Assembly (NCBI RefSeq): GCF_030247195.1
Contig: NC_080670.1
Span: forward strand, 93,384,161-93,448,160
Direction of reading: 5' to 3'
DNA length: 64,000 bases
Source: Topomyia yanbarensis
Lineage: Eukaryota > Arthropoda > Insecta > Diptera > Culicidae
Shown in pieces: positions 21,030-31,896 of this stretch; within the stretch, counting starts at the first letter, position 1, and each line of letters starts with the position of its first letter. The translations under genes were made by a program, and so were the position numbers. The notes beneath the pieces are model-generated. The model saw only the letters and a list, made by a program, of their open reading frames with translations. It ran no database searches and was not told the origin of the DNA.

Positions 21030-21640
21030 ATTAATTGTGTTCTAATAAGAGTTAAACTGAAATTTACATTTTATGGTGCATAACAAATAATTTTCAGAAA
21101 GCTATATAAGAAGTACGATGTGTGGAAAGAAAGAAAGAGAATTTAAATTATCCTCTCTCGCTCGTTTTCGTGCACTGCTTTTCCATTCCTTTCTGTTGCT
21201 AATACCATCATAACCAAAACGAATGTGCGTATTCTCCCACCATGGCCAGTGTTGCCACAATTGCATGTCGCTATTACAATTTGAATTATTTTATTGATCC
21301 TCTCTAGTATTGATAAAATGTAGAACGTGCAAAGTACACTAGTCGCATGCTTTTATTCGAACTATTTGGCAGCCTCCGTTGATTAACTGCATAAATCGAT
21401 TTGTTTGTGCAGCTCCTTGCTAGTAGCAAACTAAATAGCCTTTATCAGCGCTAACAAATAACACAAAAGAATTTAAATTTGTGAAAATCTTTTCCTTCCT
21501 TCTTTTCAAATCTGCAACATTCTTTGAAAATATTGTTGGAATGTTGTTATTGAAAAACTGAACATGCAAGTTTGCTAGCACTGGCCACTAGACTGAAAGC
21601 GATGGAAAGACAGAATATTCGAAAACAAGCGAGAGAGCGA
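21030..21640. repeat. Histone spacer, copy 1, with reversed promoter module
   Basis: The block GTGTTCTAATAAGAGTTAAAC to GCGATGGAAAGACAGAATATTC recurs at 22065-22455, shortened, and in part at 23582-23943. Read on the minus strand, its centre (21100-21235) holds CATTCGTTTTGG, CGAGCGAGAGAG and TTATATAGC. These resemble the forward H3 promoter at 22455-22570. It may be the promoter of a lost divergent histone gene. Confidence 0.6.
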
Positions 21641-21713
21641 TAGTAGTGCTTTCTCGTGTGTTCATATATGAATATTGGTCGCACGGTTTTTCTCATCATT
21701 CGTATTCGTTCAA

Positions 21714-22037
21714 GCACTAGCAAGCAGCCAGTCCACCGAAGGAAAGCAGTTGGCGATGACGACGGTCGGAAAAAGTGCCCCAGCTACTGGCGACTCATCG
21801 CAACCCGATCAGGAACTGTCGCCCTGCAAGAATTTCGCCCCAACTAAAGGGCAACAGAGTAGGCTATCGTTCCAGGGTCTGGGTCGTGAGATTGTGCAGG
21901 ACTGCAAAGTCGAGCTACGCTTACAAAGCTCAGTCGTAATGATGCCCCGAGAAGCCAACGATGCCTACTTGGTCGGTTTGTTCGAGGATGCAAAATAGTG
22001 CTTTCTGGCTCACCGTGTCCGCGGGGAGTGCGTCTGA
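21714..22037 (+). pseudogene. Histone H3 pseudogene 2
   Basis: This is the most continuous copy: one frame reads from [20 protein letters not shown] through [17 protein letters not shown] to [13 protein letters not shown], about 100 codons. It lacks the proper tail start, has lost lysines and arginines around PHRYRPGTVAL, and lacks the NLCAIHAKRVTIMPKDI section. After a TAG the H3 C-terminus remains as LAHRVRGECV and a TGA at 22035-22037. It is nearly identical to pseudogene 1 but without the 801-bp element, so it shows the empty insertion site. The upstream TATA is degraded to ATATGAATA. Confidence 0.9.
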
Positions 22038-22046
22038 ATTATGCTC

Positions 22047-22064
22047 CCGTTCTTTACAGGATCA
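22047..22064 (+). terminator. Degraded histone 3' stem-loop, H3 pseudogene 2
   Basis: CCCGTTCTTTACAGGATCAA has lost the leading bases relative to 21013-21029, so the stem is short. Recognised by position after the H3 end and by the matching downstream spacer. Confidence 0.65.
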
Positions 22065-22613
22065 ATTAATTGTGTTCTAATAAGAGTTAAACTGAAATTT
22101 ACATTTTATGGTGTATAACAAATAATTTTCAGAAAGCTGTATAAGAAATACGATGTGTGGAAAGAAAGAAAGAGAATTTAAATTATCCTCTCTCGCTCGT
22201 TTTCGTGCACTGCTTTTCCATTCCTTTCTGCTGCTAATACCATCATAACTAAAACGAATGTGGGTGTTCCCCCACCATCCCATGGCCAGTATCAGCGCGA
22301 ACAAATAAGACAAAAGAATTTAAATTTGTGAAAATCTTTTCCTTTTCAAATCTGCAACATTCTTTGAAAATATTGTTGGAATGTTGTTATTGAAAAACTG
22401 AACATGCAAGTTTGCTAGCACTGGCCACTAGATTGAAGGCGATGGAAAGACAGAATATTCGTTTTGGTTATGCTAGTATTGGTAGCCGAACGGAAAGGAA
22501 AGGCACAGGAATGGCACGAAATCGAGCGAGAGAGCGATAGTAGTGCTTTCTCGTGTTTTCATATATGAATATTGGTCGGTCGGTTTTTCTCATCATTCGT
22601 ATTCGTTTAAGCA
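22065..22613. repeat. Histone spacer, copy 2, and promoter of H3 pseudogene 3
   Basis: A shortened version of the spacer at 21030-21640 is followed by a forward promoter module (CGAGCGAGAGAGCGATAGTA near 22523) and CATATATGAATATTGGTCGG. The same promoter words occur inverted earlier in the spacer. Confidence 0.6.
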
Positions 22614-22810
22614 CTAGCAAGCAGCCAGTCCACCGGAGGAAAGCAGTTGGCAATGACGACGGTGCGCAAAAGTGCCCCAGCTACTGGTGGCCCATCGCAA
22701 CCAACTACCGATCAGGAACTGTCGCCATGCCAGTATTTCGCCCCAACTAAAGGGCAACGGAGCAACTAATCCGCTGGCTAACATTCCAGCGTCTGGTTCG
22801 TAAGGTTGCA

Positions 22811-23125
22811 CACCTAGAAAAAATAGTGTAAATTTACGTCTCCTGACCATGACATATACGAGCATCAAAAATGACTTAGTTTTACGATTGATTTTAATTT
22901 TACATGACGTTTAATTTCGTGAATCATGTAATTTTACTCTACATACAGCATTTGTTCTGAATGGTAGGAAGTGTAATTTTAAGTCATTGCGCATGTAAAG
23001 TATATGCTTCATGTAAAATTAAATGGAACACGGTAATGTTCTGTCATTTCGTAAATTACGGTTTGTTGAATTGTGTCATGTTTGCAATTACGTCAACGAT
23101 AAAATTCAGATTTTTTTGGTGTGTG
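22811..23125. mobile_element. Small TIR element inside H3 pseudogene 3
   Basis: The left end CACACCTAGAAAAAATAGTG and the inverted right end CACACCAAAAAAATCTGAAT are partly matching TIRs. The interior is rich in TTTACATGA and ATGTAAAATTA words in both orientations. Target duplication not resolved. Confidence 0.55.
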
Positions 23126-23217
23126 TGTATTACTTCAACGTCGAGCTACGCTTACAAAACTAAACCGTAATGAAGCCAGTGATGCCTACTTGGTCGGTTT
23201 GTTTGAGGATACAAAAT

Positions 23218-23480
23218 ACATTGAGAAACAAAAATATGCATAGTTAGCATACTTTCTATTCCCGTCTCTTTTCTTCTGGGAATTCCATCATTACTCGCCT
23301 TACACGTTCATTAAAAGTGACATTACTGCTCAGTAATGACATTACTAACGCCTCGTGTACGGGGCCCTAATGAGTGGATAGACCGAATATGTCCAATGCA
23401 TAAAATTTACAGCAGAAGAAACGAGAGGCAGATAGAAAAGTATGCTATCGATGCATAAATAAAATTCTGCGTGTAGTGCG
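23218..23480. repeat. Foreign sequence in H3 pseudogene 3, including a hAT-like element fragment
   Basis: GTCCAATGCATAAAATTTAC with AACGAGAGGCA (23391-23440) matches the interior of the 801-bp element (about 20220-20265). The preceding part, with ACATTACTAACGCCTCGTGT, is unassigned. Confidence 0.5.
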
Positions 23481-23564
23481 CCAAGTACGTAACTTTCTCG
23501 CAAAAGAAATCAAACTGGCTCACAGTGCCCGCTGGGAGTGGGCGTAAATTACAATAAAAGCAAC

Positions 23565-23581
23565 GGTCCTTTTCAGGACCA
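23565..23581 (+). terminator. Histone mRNA 3' stem-loop, H3 pseudogene 3
   Basis: GGTCCTTTTCAGGACCA is a perfect six-pair stem with the canonical TTTC loop and a following A, 17 bases after the H3 stop. Confidence 0.92.
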
Positions 23582-23943
23582 ATCAATTGTGTTCTAGTGA
23601 GAGTTAAACTGAAACTTTCATTTTAAGATGTGTAACAAATTTTCAACAAGCAACATAATACGTTGTGTGGAAAGAAGTAGCTTGCACACGGAACAAAAAA
23701 TTAAATTATCCTCTCGCTCGTTTCGTGCACTGCTTTTCCATTCCTTTCTACTGTTATTATCAGTATTACCAAAACGAATGTGCGTGTTCCCTCACCTTCC
23801 CTCTAGTGATCAGTGTTGCTTCAATTGCATGTGTTTAAGGGAAACGTTGAAGTCGCATGCTTCTATTCGAGCTTTTTGGCAGCCTCCGTGAACTAACTGC
23901 ATTAAATTATTTTTTTGTGTATCTCCGTGCTAGTAGCAAACAA
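23582..23943. repeat. Histone spacer, copy 3
   Basis: This is a diverged version of the spacer at 21030-21640 (AGAGTTAAACTGAAA, then TTATCCTCTCGCTCGTTTCG, then ACCAAAACGAATGTGCGTG). It ends in GCTAGTAGCAAACAAAATGG just before H3 pseudogene 4. Confidence 0.6.
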
Positions 23944-24130
23944 AATGGCCCTACCAGTGTCTGATTCGTGAGATTGTGCAGGATTTCAAAGTCGAGCTAA
24001 GCTTATAAAGTTCAGCCGTAATGGTACCCGAAGAAGCCAGTCTTGTCATTTTGTTCGAGGCTACAAAACAGTTCGCCAGGCACGTAACTATCATGCCAAA
24101 TATATCCAACAATCCAGCGCATCACCATCA
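23944..24130 (+). pseudogene. Histone H3 pseudogene 4 (C-terminal half)
   Basis: Only the histone-fold part survives. REIVQDFKVEL is followed by SSAVM, EEAS and LVILFEATK, then ARHVTIMP and an AGCGCATC remnant of the C-terminal arginine region. An in-frame TAA follows VELSL. The N-terminal tail is absent; sequence before 23944 is spacer. A perfect stem-loop follows at 24151. Confidence 0.82.
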
Positions 24131-24150
24131 ACACCAACGCCGATACCAAA

Positions 24151-24170
24151 GGTTCTTTTCAGAACCACCA
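24151..24170 (+). terminator. Histone mRNA 3' stem-loop, H3 pseudogene 4
   Basis: GGTTCTTTTCAGAACCACCA: six-pair stem, TTTC loop and ACCA flank, the canonical insect form. Confidence 0.93.
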
Positions 24171-24268
24171 TTATTACCATAGAAAATTATTTGAAAATTT
24201 CCCATTCAAACGTGATTCTGTTGAATATTATTAGATTTAAATTAACGTCTCGAATTGAAATCACGACG

Positions 24269-24303
24269 CTCCGGTTATGTCACAGACATTACCCACCCAT
24301 CTT
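24269..24303. repeat. Motif M (CTCCGGTTATGTC...ACCCACCCATCTTTT), copy 1
   Basis: CTCCGGTTATGTC, four variable bases, then GACATTACCCACCCATCTTT. Other copies: about 30684-30715 (diverged), 31005-31038 and 32168-32215. Copies 1, 3 and 4 lie 110-270 bp downstream of a histone stem-loop. Copy 4 ends exactly where the right part of the split hAT-like element begins. Confidence 0.7.
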
Positions 24304-24306
24304 TTT

Positions 24307-26862
24307 GCCTTTCTCATATAGAAAGGTTATGCAATCACTCTGAAAAACGTCAACCTAATCCCGGCCCGGAGGGCCGAGTGTCATATCCCATTCGACTCAG
24401 TTCGTCGAGATCGGAAAAAGTCTGTATGTGTGTGTGTATGTATGTATGTGTGTGTGTATGTGTGTGTGTATGTGTGTGTGTATGTATGTGCGTATGTGTC
24501 AAATAATGTCACTCATTTTTCTCAGAGATGGCTGGACCGATTTGCCCAAACTTAGTCTCAAATGAAAGGTGCAACCTTCCCATCGGCTGCTATTGAGTTT
24601 TGGATCCATCGGAATTCTGGTTCCGGAATTACGGGTTTCAGAATGCGGCCACACAGAAATTTCTCATATAAACTATAGGAAAAATTAAAAATAGAATTTT
24701 TATTTTTGATGCTAAATGTGTTCAAGGTGCATGAAACGTCGAGATTTGATGCAAACTCGAAAAAAAAATTTGACTACGATTCACTTTTTTGGATTTTGGC
24801 ACATTTTTGCCTTTCTCATATAGAAAGGTTATGCAATCACTCTGAAAAACGTCAACCTAATCCCGGCCCGGAGGGCCGAGTGTCATATCCCATTCGACTC
24901 AGTTCGTCGAGATCGGAAAAAGTCTGTATATGTGTGTGTGTGTATGTATGTATGTGTGTATGTGTGTTTATGTGTGTGTGTATGTGTGTGTGTGTGTGTG
25001 TGTATGTATGTGCGTATGTGTCAAATAATGTCACTCATTTTTCTCAGAGATGGCTGGACCGATTTGCCCAAACTTAGTCTCAAATGAAAGGTGCAACCTT
25101 CCCATCGGCTGCTATTGAATTTTGGATCCATCGGAATTCTGGTTCCGGAATTACGGGTTTCAGAGTGCGGCCACACAGAAATTTCTCATATAAACTATAG
25201 GAAAAATTAAAAATAGAATTTTTATTTTTGATGCTAAATGTGTTCAAGGTGCATGAAACGTCGAGATTTGATGCAAACTCGAAAAAAAAATTTGACTACG
25301 ATTTACTTTTTTGGATTTTGGCACATTTTTGCCTTTCTCATATAGAAAGGTTATGCAATCACTCTGAAAAACGTCAACCTAATCCCGGCCCGGAGGGCCG
25401 AGTGTCATATCCCATTCGACTCAGTTCGTCGAGATCGGAAAAAGTCTGTATGTGTGTGTGTATGTATGTATGTGTGTGTGTATGTGTGTGTGTATGTATG
25501 TGCGTATGTGTCAAATAATGTCACTCATTTTTCTCAGAGAGGGCTGGACCGATTTGCCCAAACTTAGTCTCAAATGAAAGGTGCAACCTTCCCATCGGCT
25601 GCTATTGAATTTTGGATCGATCGGAATTCTGGTTCCGGAATTACGGGTTTCAGAGTGCGGCCACACAGAAATTTCTCATATAAACTATAGGAAAAATTAA
25701 AAATAGAGTTTTTATTTTTGATGCTAAATGTGTTCAAGGTGCATGAAACGTCGAGATTTGATGCAAACTCGAAAAAAAAAATTTGACTGCGATTCACTTT
25801 TTTGGATTTTGGCACATTTTTGCCTTTCTCATATAGAAAGGTTATGCAATCACTCTGAAAAACGTCAACCTAATCCCGGCCCGGAGGGCCGAGTGTCATA
25901 TCCCATTCGACTCAGTTCGTCGAGATCGGAAAAAGTCTGTATGTGTGTGTGTATGTATGTATGTGTGTGTATGTGTGTGTATGTGTGTGTGTATGTATGT
26001 GCGTATGTGTCAAATAATGTCACTCATTTTTCTCAGAGATGGCTGGACCGATTTGCCCAAACTTAGTCTCAAATGAAAGGTGCAACCTTCCCATCGGCTA
26101 CTATTGAATTTTGGATCCATCGGAATTCTGGTTCCGGAATTACGGGTTTCAGAGTGCGGCCACACAGAAATTTCTCATATAAACTATAGGAAAAATTAAA
26201 AATAGAATTTTTATTTTTGATGCTAAATGTGTTCAAGGTGCATGAAACGTCGAGATTTGATGCAAACTCGAAAAAAAAATTTGACTACGATTCACTTTTT
26301 TGGATTTTGGCACATTTTTGCCTTTCTCATATAGAAAGGTTATGCAATCACTCTGAAAAACGTCAACCTAATCCCGGCCCGGAGGGCCGAGTGTCATATC
26401 CCATTCGACTTAGTTCGTCGAGATCGGAAAAAGTCTGTATGTGTGTGTGTGTATGTATGTATGTGTGTATGTGTGTGTGTATGTATGTGTGTATGTGTCA
26501 AATAATGTCACTCATTTTTCTCAGAGATGGCTGGACCGATTTGCCCAAACTTAGTCTCAAATGAAAGGTGCAACCTTCCCATCGGCTGCTATTGAATTTT
26601 GGATCCATCGGAATTCTGGTTCCGGAATTACGGGTTTCAGAGTGCAGCCACACAGAAATTTCTCATATAAACTATAGGAAAAATTAAAAATAGCATTTTT
26701 ATTTTTGATGCTAAATGTGTTCAAGGTGCATGAAACGTCGAGATTTGATGCAAACTGGAAAAAAAAATTTGACTACGATTCACTTTTTTGGATTTTGGCA
26801 CATTTTTGCCTTTCTCATATAGAAAGGTTATGGAATCACTCTGAAAAACGTCAACCTAATCC
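24307..26862. repeat. Tandem array, 5 full units plus a partial of about 491-522 bp
   Basis: Units start with GCCTTTCTCATATAGAAAGG at 24307, 24809, 25331, 25822, 26320 and 26818; the last is cut after about 45 bp. Each contains CCCGGCCCGGAGGGCCGAGT, a variable (TG)n/TATG microsatellite, then CAGAGATGGCTGGACCGATT. Units are nearly identical outside the microsatellite. I recognise this as a dispersed Aedes repeat that is normally found singly. The roughly 60-aa frame it carries looks incidental. Confidence 0.92.
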
Positions 26863-27549
26863 TAAACGTAATTTTTTTTGTCGTGACTAACGACTTACCT
26901 TTCAATATAGGGGCCCCTTTTCAAAATTTCGGAAGAAAAATGATGTAAGATTTTGAACGCTTATATCTTTTGTTGTACTGAATGGATTTAATCAATTTAT
27001 TCGGCATTTTGTCGAAAATATTTGTACCAATGTTGTATTAAATTTTGGAATATGTAGGATATTCATTATCAACGGAAAAATAGTGTTTTGAAAAATCTTT
27101 CGAAAACGACTCGGAAAAGTGAAAATTTTCAGCCCATCCCGCACAGAGCCGTCAAAATGGTGCAGCAAATGAACAATAAAATAATGAAAAGTTTATATAA
27201 AGGTCCACTACATGTTTGTTCCTATGATTATTCGTATTGGGTTGCTTGACGAGAGCAGTTGGTGGGGGAAAGCCGGGATATTAATTTTGGTTAAGCCATT
27301 AGAAGTCGGACGGAAAGGAAAGGCTCATGCACGCCACGAGAACGAGCGAGAAAGCGATAGTAGTGCATATTAGCGAAAGCGTTACGTACATTTTGAACCT
27401 TAATAACTTTTCTTCTACAAAACGGATTGCCAATCTTGTTTCATAAATCGGAAGGAAAACGTTCAATGCTTGCTACCGATGCGTTCTTTGCTATATAAAA
27501 TTTGTTTAAATAGTTCGAAAACTACTTTAAATGAAATCAACATTAATGA
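26863..27549 (+). promoter_or_regulatory. Histone upstream region, copy 2
   Basis: TTTCAATATAGGGGCCCC through GAACGAGCGAGAAAGCGATA (to about 27380) repeats the region upstream of H3 pseudogene 1, but no H3 follows. The remaining 170 bases lead to a TATA box, CCTATAAATAGGGG, at about 27554-27567. Confidence 0.55.
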
Positions 27550-27815
27550 TAAAACCTATAAATAGGGGTGTCGCAGCTTTTCTCTAAGCCAGACGTGTGT
27601 AAGACGCAGTGCATAACAGACGTGCGTGGTCGTGAGAAGCTGCATCGGACGACCAATCAAATCAGCTACCATCGGAGAGAAGAAGAAAAACGTTGGTGGA
27701 GGTGGTGGCGGTGAGAAGTCCAAAAAGCCAAAGGCTAAGAAACGCAGTCACTGAAAAGGCGGTAGTAACTGCCACTAAAAATGCCACCAAAACATCGAAG
27801 GCTGCAAAGCGTACT
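27550..27815 (+). pseudogene. Histone H1-like pseudogene fragment
   Basis: A TATA box (CTATAAATAGG near 27556) is followed about 100 bases later by a lysine-rich reading. EKKKNVGGGGGGEKSKKPKA and KKRSH end at a stop; the next frame reads KAVVTATKNATKTSKAAK. Such composition is typical of H1 tails. The globular winged-helix domain is missing. The fragment passes directly into the 433-bp tandem array at 27812. H1 binds linker DNA in chromatin; this copy cannot. Another lysine-rich protein is possible, but the histone context favours H1. Confidence 0.6.
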
Positions 27816-30131
27816 CATTCGGTGTGAGCTGCGAAAGGGGAAAGATCGTACGGATGTACGCAGTAAAAACAATCGTCGGCAAGGTTTGAATTGTTTTAAA
27901 AGATTCCCGTCTTGTATCAACATAGTTATCTACAAACCGTCCTTATTAGGACGAATACAAAATGGAAAAAGAATTTAATTAGAAAGTTTCTTTTATTAAC
28001 TGGTATTAAGTTTGCGCTTGGTAATTCTGTACTTTTACCAGTGAATCATAAGAAAATGTTTTTCTAATTTACAAACCCGAAGGTTTTTGCAAATCCTTCC
28101 AAGAAAATCAGTGAATGTGCCAACTCTGCCACTAAGCGAAAGCTACACCAAAACGAATGATGAAAATATTTTCATTTATCGAACAAAAGGACGTCCTTCC
28201 ATCTGCATTGTAAAGCCAATAAATAGGAACACCATGATGAAAACCGTGCTCATTCGGTGTGAGCTGCGAAAGGGGAAAGATCGTACGGATGTACGCAGTA
28301 AAACAATCGTCGGCAAGGTTTGAATTGTTTTAAAAGATTCCCGTCTTGTATCAACATAGTTATCAACAAACCGTCCTTATTAGGACGAAGGCAAAATGGA
28401 AAAAGAATTTAATTAGAAAGTTTCTTTTATTAACTAGTATTAAGTTTGCGCTTGGTAATTCTGTACTTTTACCAGTGAATCAGAAAATGTTTTTCTTATC
28501 TACAAACCCGAAGGTTTTTGCAAATCCTTCTGAAAAAATCAGTGAATGTGGCAACTCTGCCACTAAGCGAAAGCTACACCAAAACGAATGATGAAAATAT
28601 TTTCATTTATCGAACAAAAGGACGTCCTTCCATCTGCATTGTAAAGCCAATAAATAGGAACACCATGATGAAAACCGTGCTCATTCGGTGTGAGCTGCGA
28701 AAGGGGAAAGATCGTACGGATGTACGCAGTAAAAACAATCGTCGGCAAGGTTTGAATTGTTTTAAAAGATTCCCGTCTTGTATCAACATAGTTATCAACA
28801 AACCGTCCTTATTAGGACGAAGGCAAAATGGAAAAAGAATTTAATTAGAAAGTTTCTTTTATTAACTAGTATTAAGTTTGCGCTTGGTAATTCTGTACTT
28901 TTACCAGTGAATCAGAAAATGTTTTTCTTATCTACAAACCCGAAGGTTTTTGCAAATCCTTCCAAAAAAATCAGTGAATGTGGCAACTCTACCACTAAGC
29001 GAAAGCTACACCAAAACGAATGATGAAAATATTTTCATTTATCGAACAAAAGGACGTCCTTCCATCTGCATTGTAAAGTCAATAAATAGGAACACCATGA
29101 TGAAAACCGTGCTCATTCGGTGTGAGCTGCGAAAGGGGAAAGATCGTACGGATGTACGCAGTAAAAACAATCGTCGGCAAGGTTTGAATTGTTTTAAAAG
29201 ATTCCCGTCTTGTATCAACATAGTTATCCACAAACCGTCCTTATTAGGACGAAGGCAAAATGGAAAAAGAATTTAATTAGAAAGTTTCTTTTATTAACTA
29301 GTATTAAGTTTGCACTTGGTAATTCTGTACTTTTACCAGTGAATCATAAGAAAATGTTTTTCCAATCTACAAACCCGAAGGTTTTTGCAAATCCTTCCAA
29401 GAAAATCAGTGAATGTGGCAACTCTGCCACTAAGCGAAAGCTACACCAAAACGAATGATGAAAATATTTTCATTTATCGAACAAAAGGACGTCCTTCCAT
29501 CTGCATTGTAAAGCCAATAAATAGGAACACCATGATGAAAACCGTGCTCATTCGGTGTGAGCTGCGAAAGGGGAAAGATCGTACGGATGTACGCAGTAAA
29601 AACAATCGTCGGCAAGGTTTGAATTGTTTTAAAAGATTCCCGTCTTGTATCAACATAGTTATCAACAAACCGTCCTTATTAGGACGAAGGCAAAATGGAA
29701 AAAGAATTTAATTAGAAAGTTTCTTTTATTAACTAGTATTAAGTTTGCGCTTGGTAATTCTGTACTTTTACCAGTGAATCAGAAAATGTTTTTCTTATCT
29801 ACAAACCCGAAGGTTTTTGCAAATCCTTCCAAAAAAATCAGTGAATGTGGCAACTCTACCACTAAGCGAAAGCTACACCAAAACGAATGATGAAAATATT
29901 TTCATTTATCGAACAAAAGGACGTCCTTCCATCTGCATTGTAAAGTCAATAAATAGGAACACCATGATGAAAAGTGTGCTCATTCGGCGTGAGCTGCGAA
30001 AGGGGAAAGATCGTATGGATGTACGCAGTAAAAACAATCGTCTGCAAGGTTTGAATTGTTTTAAAAGATTCCCGTCTTGTATCAACATAGTTATCCACAA
30101 ACCGTCCTTATTAGGACAAAGGCAAAATGGA
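27812..30131. repeat. Tandem array of about 433 bp, 5.4 units
   Basis: CTCATTCGGTGTGAGCTGCG and GTGCTCATTCGG starts recur near 27811, 28247, 28678, 29110, 29545 and 29977, a period of 431-436. Each unit carries a TATA-like CCAATAAATAGG and the hairpin CGTCCTTATTAGGACG, which resembles a histone stem-loop with altered base pairs. It also has a lysine-rich reading ending ATKRKLHQNE. Because the period is near 432 the frames repeat, giving recurring 81- and 108-aa reading frames that overlap; I do not call these genes. Units probably derive from a histone H1 unit. Confidence 0.9.
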
Positions 30132-30849
30132 AAGAGATGGGTTGGTAATGTATATGACATAACAGGGGTGTCGTGACCACACTTCGAAGTTATTTCAAAT
30201 CTTGCAAAGCATAAATTGACATAATTTCAATGATTGTTCCTTTATGAATGAAATGACAAATTTTCAGGTCAACGCGGCAATAACTTTGCAATTTATAGAA
30301 CAATTTTATATTTTTAGTTATCATATATTAACTGTCATCTCTTCCAAACAACTTAACCCTCTGCTGCCAACCACGTGGTTTTGCAGGGTTAAGGAGAATC
30401 ATTGTAAAATGTCCAATACATGATTTTATGTTGTTACCTCCACTAAAACCACTTCAGAACACTCCCACCTGTCATACATGTACATTGTCTGCATGTTGAA
30501 ATCATTATATGAAATTATTGACCTGTATTCAACGCGGAGAACTCGGTAATAAAATTGTTTTGCTGAATATACTAACGAACGGGATCCCCAGGAAAATTTC
30601 GCTGAGCCCGGTGAATCGAACTTAATGCGCAAAATTTAGCCATTTGAAGGAGATACAAGCAGAATTTTAAGAATATGAGCATCGCGGTTATGTCCCGGAC
30701 ATTACCCGCCACTAGTTTTTCGCTAAGCGTGTTCATTTCTGTACGGAAAAGATTCCGATGGTTGTTTCGAGAGATTTTAACATTGATAGTTCAAAGCAAG
30801 AAAATATGAAATTTGTTCATTTCATGAATGAATGTCTCAACGAGCTTAG
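30132..30849. other. No recognised gene
   Basis: Unassigned sequence. A diverged motif M lies near 30684. Nothing else is supported. Confidence 0.4.
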
Positions 30850-30910
30850 AATCCAGCGCATCCCCGATCAACGCAGACGCCAACAACAAAGGTTCTTTTC
30901 AGAACCACCA
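30850..30910 (+). pseudogene. Histone H3 3' end fragment with stem-loop
   Basis: ATCCAGCGCATC and the following ACGCAGACGCCAACAACAAA match the end of H3 pseudogene 4 and its 3' UTR (near 24113-24150). The stem-loop GGTTCTTTTCAGAACCACCA is at 30891-30910. No upstream H3 coding sequence is visible. Confidence 0.65.
30891..30910 (+). terminator. Histone mRNA 3' stem-loop
   Basis: GGTTCTTTTCAGAACCACCA, identical to the copy at 24151-24170. Confidence 0.93.
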
Positions 30911-31004
30911 TAATTATTATAAAGAATAACTTGAAACATTCCCACATATTTCATTGAGTATCATTCGATTTGAATTACAAGTCAAACGAGTAGTCACGAC
31001 ACTC

Positions 31005-31038
31005 CGGTTATGTCCTAGACATTACCCACCCATCTTTT
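31005..31038. repeat. Motif M, copy 3
   Basis: CTCCGGTTATGTCCTAGACA followed by TTACCCACCCATCTTTT, 95 bp after the stem-loop at 30891. Confidence 0.7.
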
Positions 31039-31896
31039 TTCGACTCGTTTAGGGTTTCTGGATTTTAACAGGGGCGTAGTTGATGGTTTACGGAGAGGGG
31101 TTACACCCCCCCCCTCTACTGTTCGCGCCCCTCCTTTAAAAATCTCCTTAAATCACCCCTCAAACCACCACCCCATCCAGCCCTCATACCCCTCCCTTTC
31201 AACCCCATCATCTTTAAACCACCAATGTATCACAAAGCATACCAATTTAAGCTGGGGAGTCGTTCGTTCATGGGACTTTCGCCCTCTTCACATACCCAGC
31301 CCCGCATGACAAAATGAGTTAGCAAGCAGATAACATTGATCTAATGCTGATTAGGCTAATAGAGTATGATATTTTTTTGTTTCAAGTGTTTCACCGTCGA
31401 CACGTAGCTCATCAAGTTCGTGGCTGGCATGCCATTGTGTATAAGTGCAAAGTGTACTAAGAATGTAATGGGCATTTCCACAATTATGTTGAACATAAAA
31501 AGCCTCCGTGCCATAGTTTAGAGAAATGAGAAAGGCACAATTGCACCGCTAGGTGGATTAAAACAGGTTTTTATTGTGACCACGACTAACGGTTTAATAC
31601 AGACACCCCATTTCAATATTTCGGAAGGAACAGAAGGTCGAGTTTGAAAAGTTTGTAACTTTCATTGTACTTAACCAAATTACACAATGTTCGCACTAAT
31701 GATTCAGAAATATGACCAGGAATCTTCTATTAGATTTGTATGTATGTATAATTTACATGAATAAAGAAAAATTGATTTTCAGGAATCAATTATTATCTGT
31801 TCTGCCATTGGCCAATACTCTGCGACTTCCTCATGCTAACAATTCGTTTCATCGTTAGCTATCTCTCTTACCAAGGCCAACAACGCCAACAAAAAC
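31039..31896. other. Unassigned repeat-like sequence
   Basis: A C-rich stretch near 31110-31210 is followed by a segment ending GCACCGCTAGGTGGATTAAA near 31560, which I take as the edge of a dispersed mosquito repeat. A weak copy of the histone upstream region (CCATTTCAATATTTCGG) lies near 31608. No gene is seen. Confidence 0.4.

Larger units (their letters stand above)
22614..23547 (+). pseudogene. Histone H3 pseudogene 3, with two insertions
   Basis: It starts with the same CACTAGCAAGCAGCCAGTCC segment and contains KSAPATGG-like sequence. The frame breaks before the alpha-N region. Sequence foreign to H3 occupies 22811-23130 between the GTTGCA and CGTCGAGCTACG parts. H3 resumes with [13 protein letters not shown] (the reading changes frame), then other foreign sequence (23218-23480) follows. 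The C-terminus remains as RTFLAKEIKLAHSARWEWA with a TAA at 23545-23547. Unlike copies 1 and 2 it keeps the RVTIMPKDIQL section, so it descends from a less deleted ancestor. An intact stem-loop follows after 17 bases. Confidence 0.85.

Noticed and set aside
24255..26890. Reading frames with long runs of Cys and Val
   Set aside because: They are translations of the TG/TATG microsatellite within a tandem repeat.
24307..30131. CRISPR-like direct repeats
   Set aside because: Units of about 433 and 500 bp in contiguous head-to-tail order in a eukaryotic genome are satellites; there are no short repeats with unique spacers.
28087..30176. Recurring 81- and 108-codon frames in the 433-bp array
   Set aside because: Their recurrence follows from a repeat period close to a multiple of three; there is no independent sign of selection on protein sequence.
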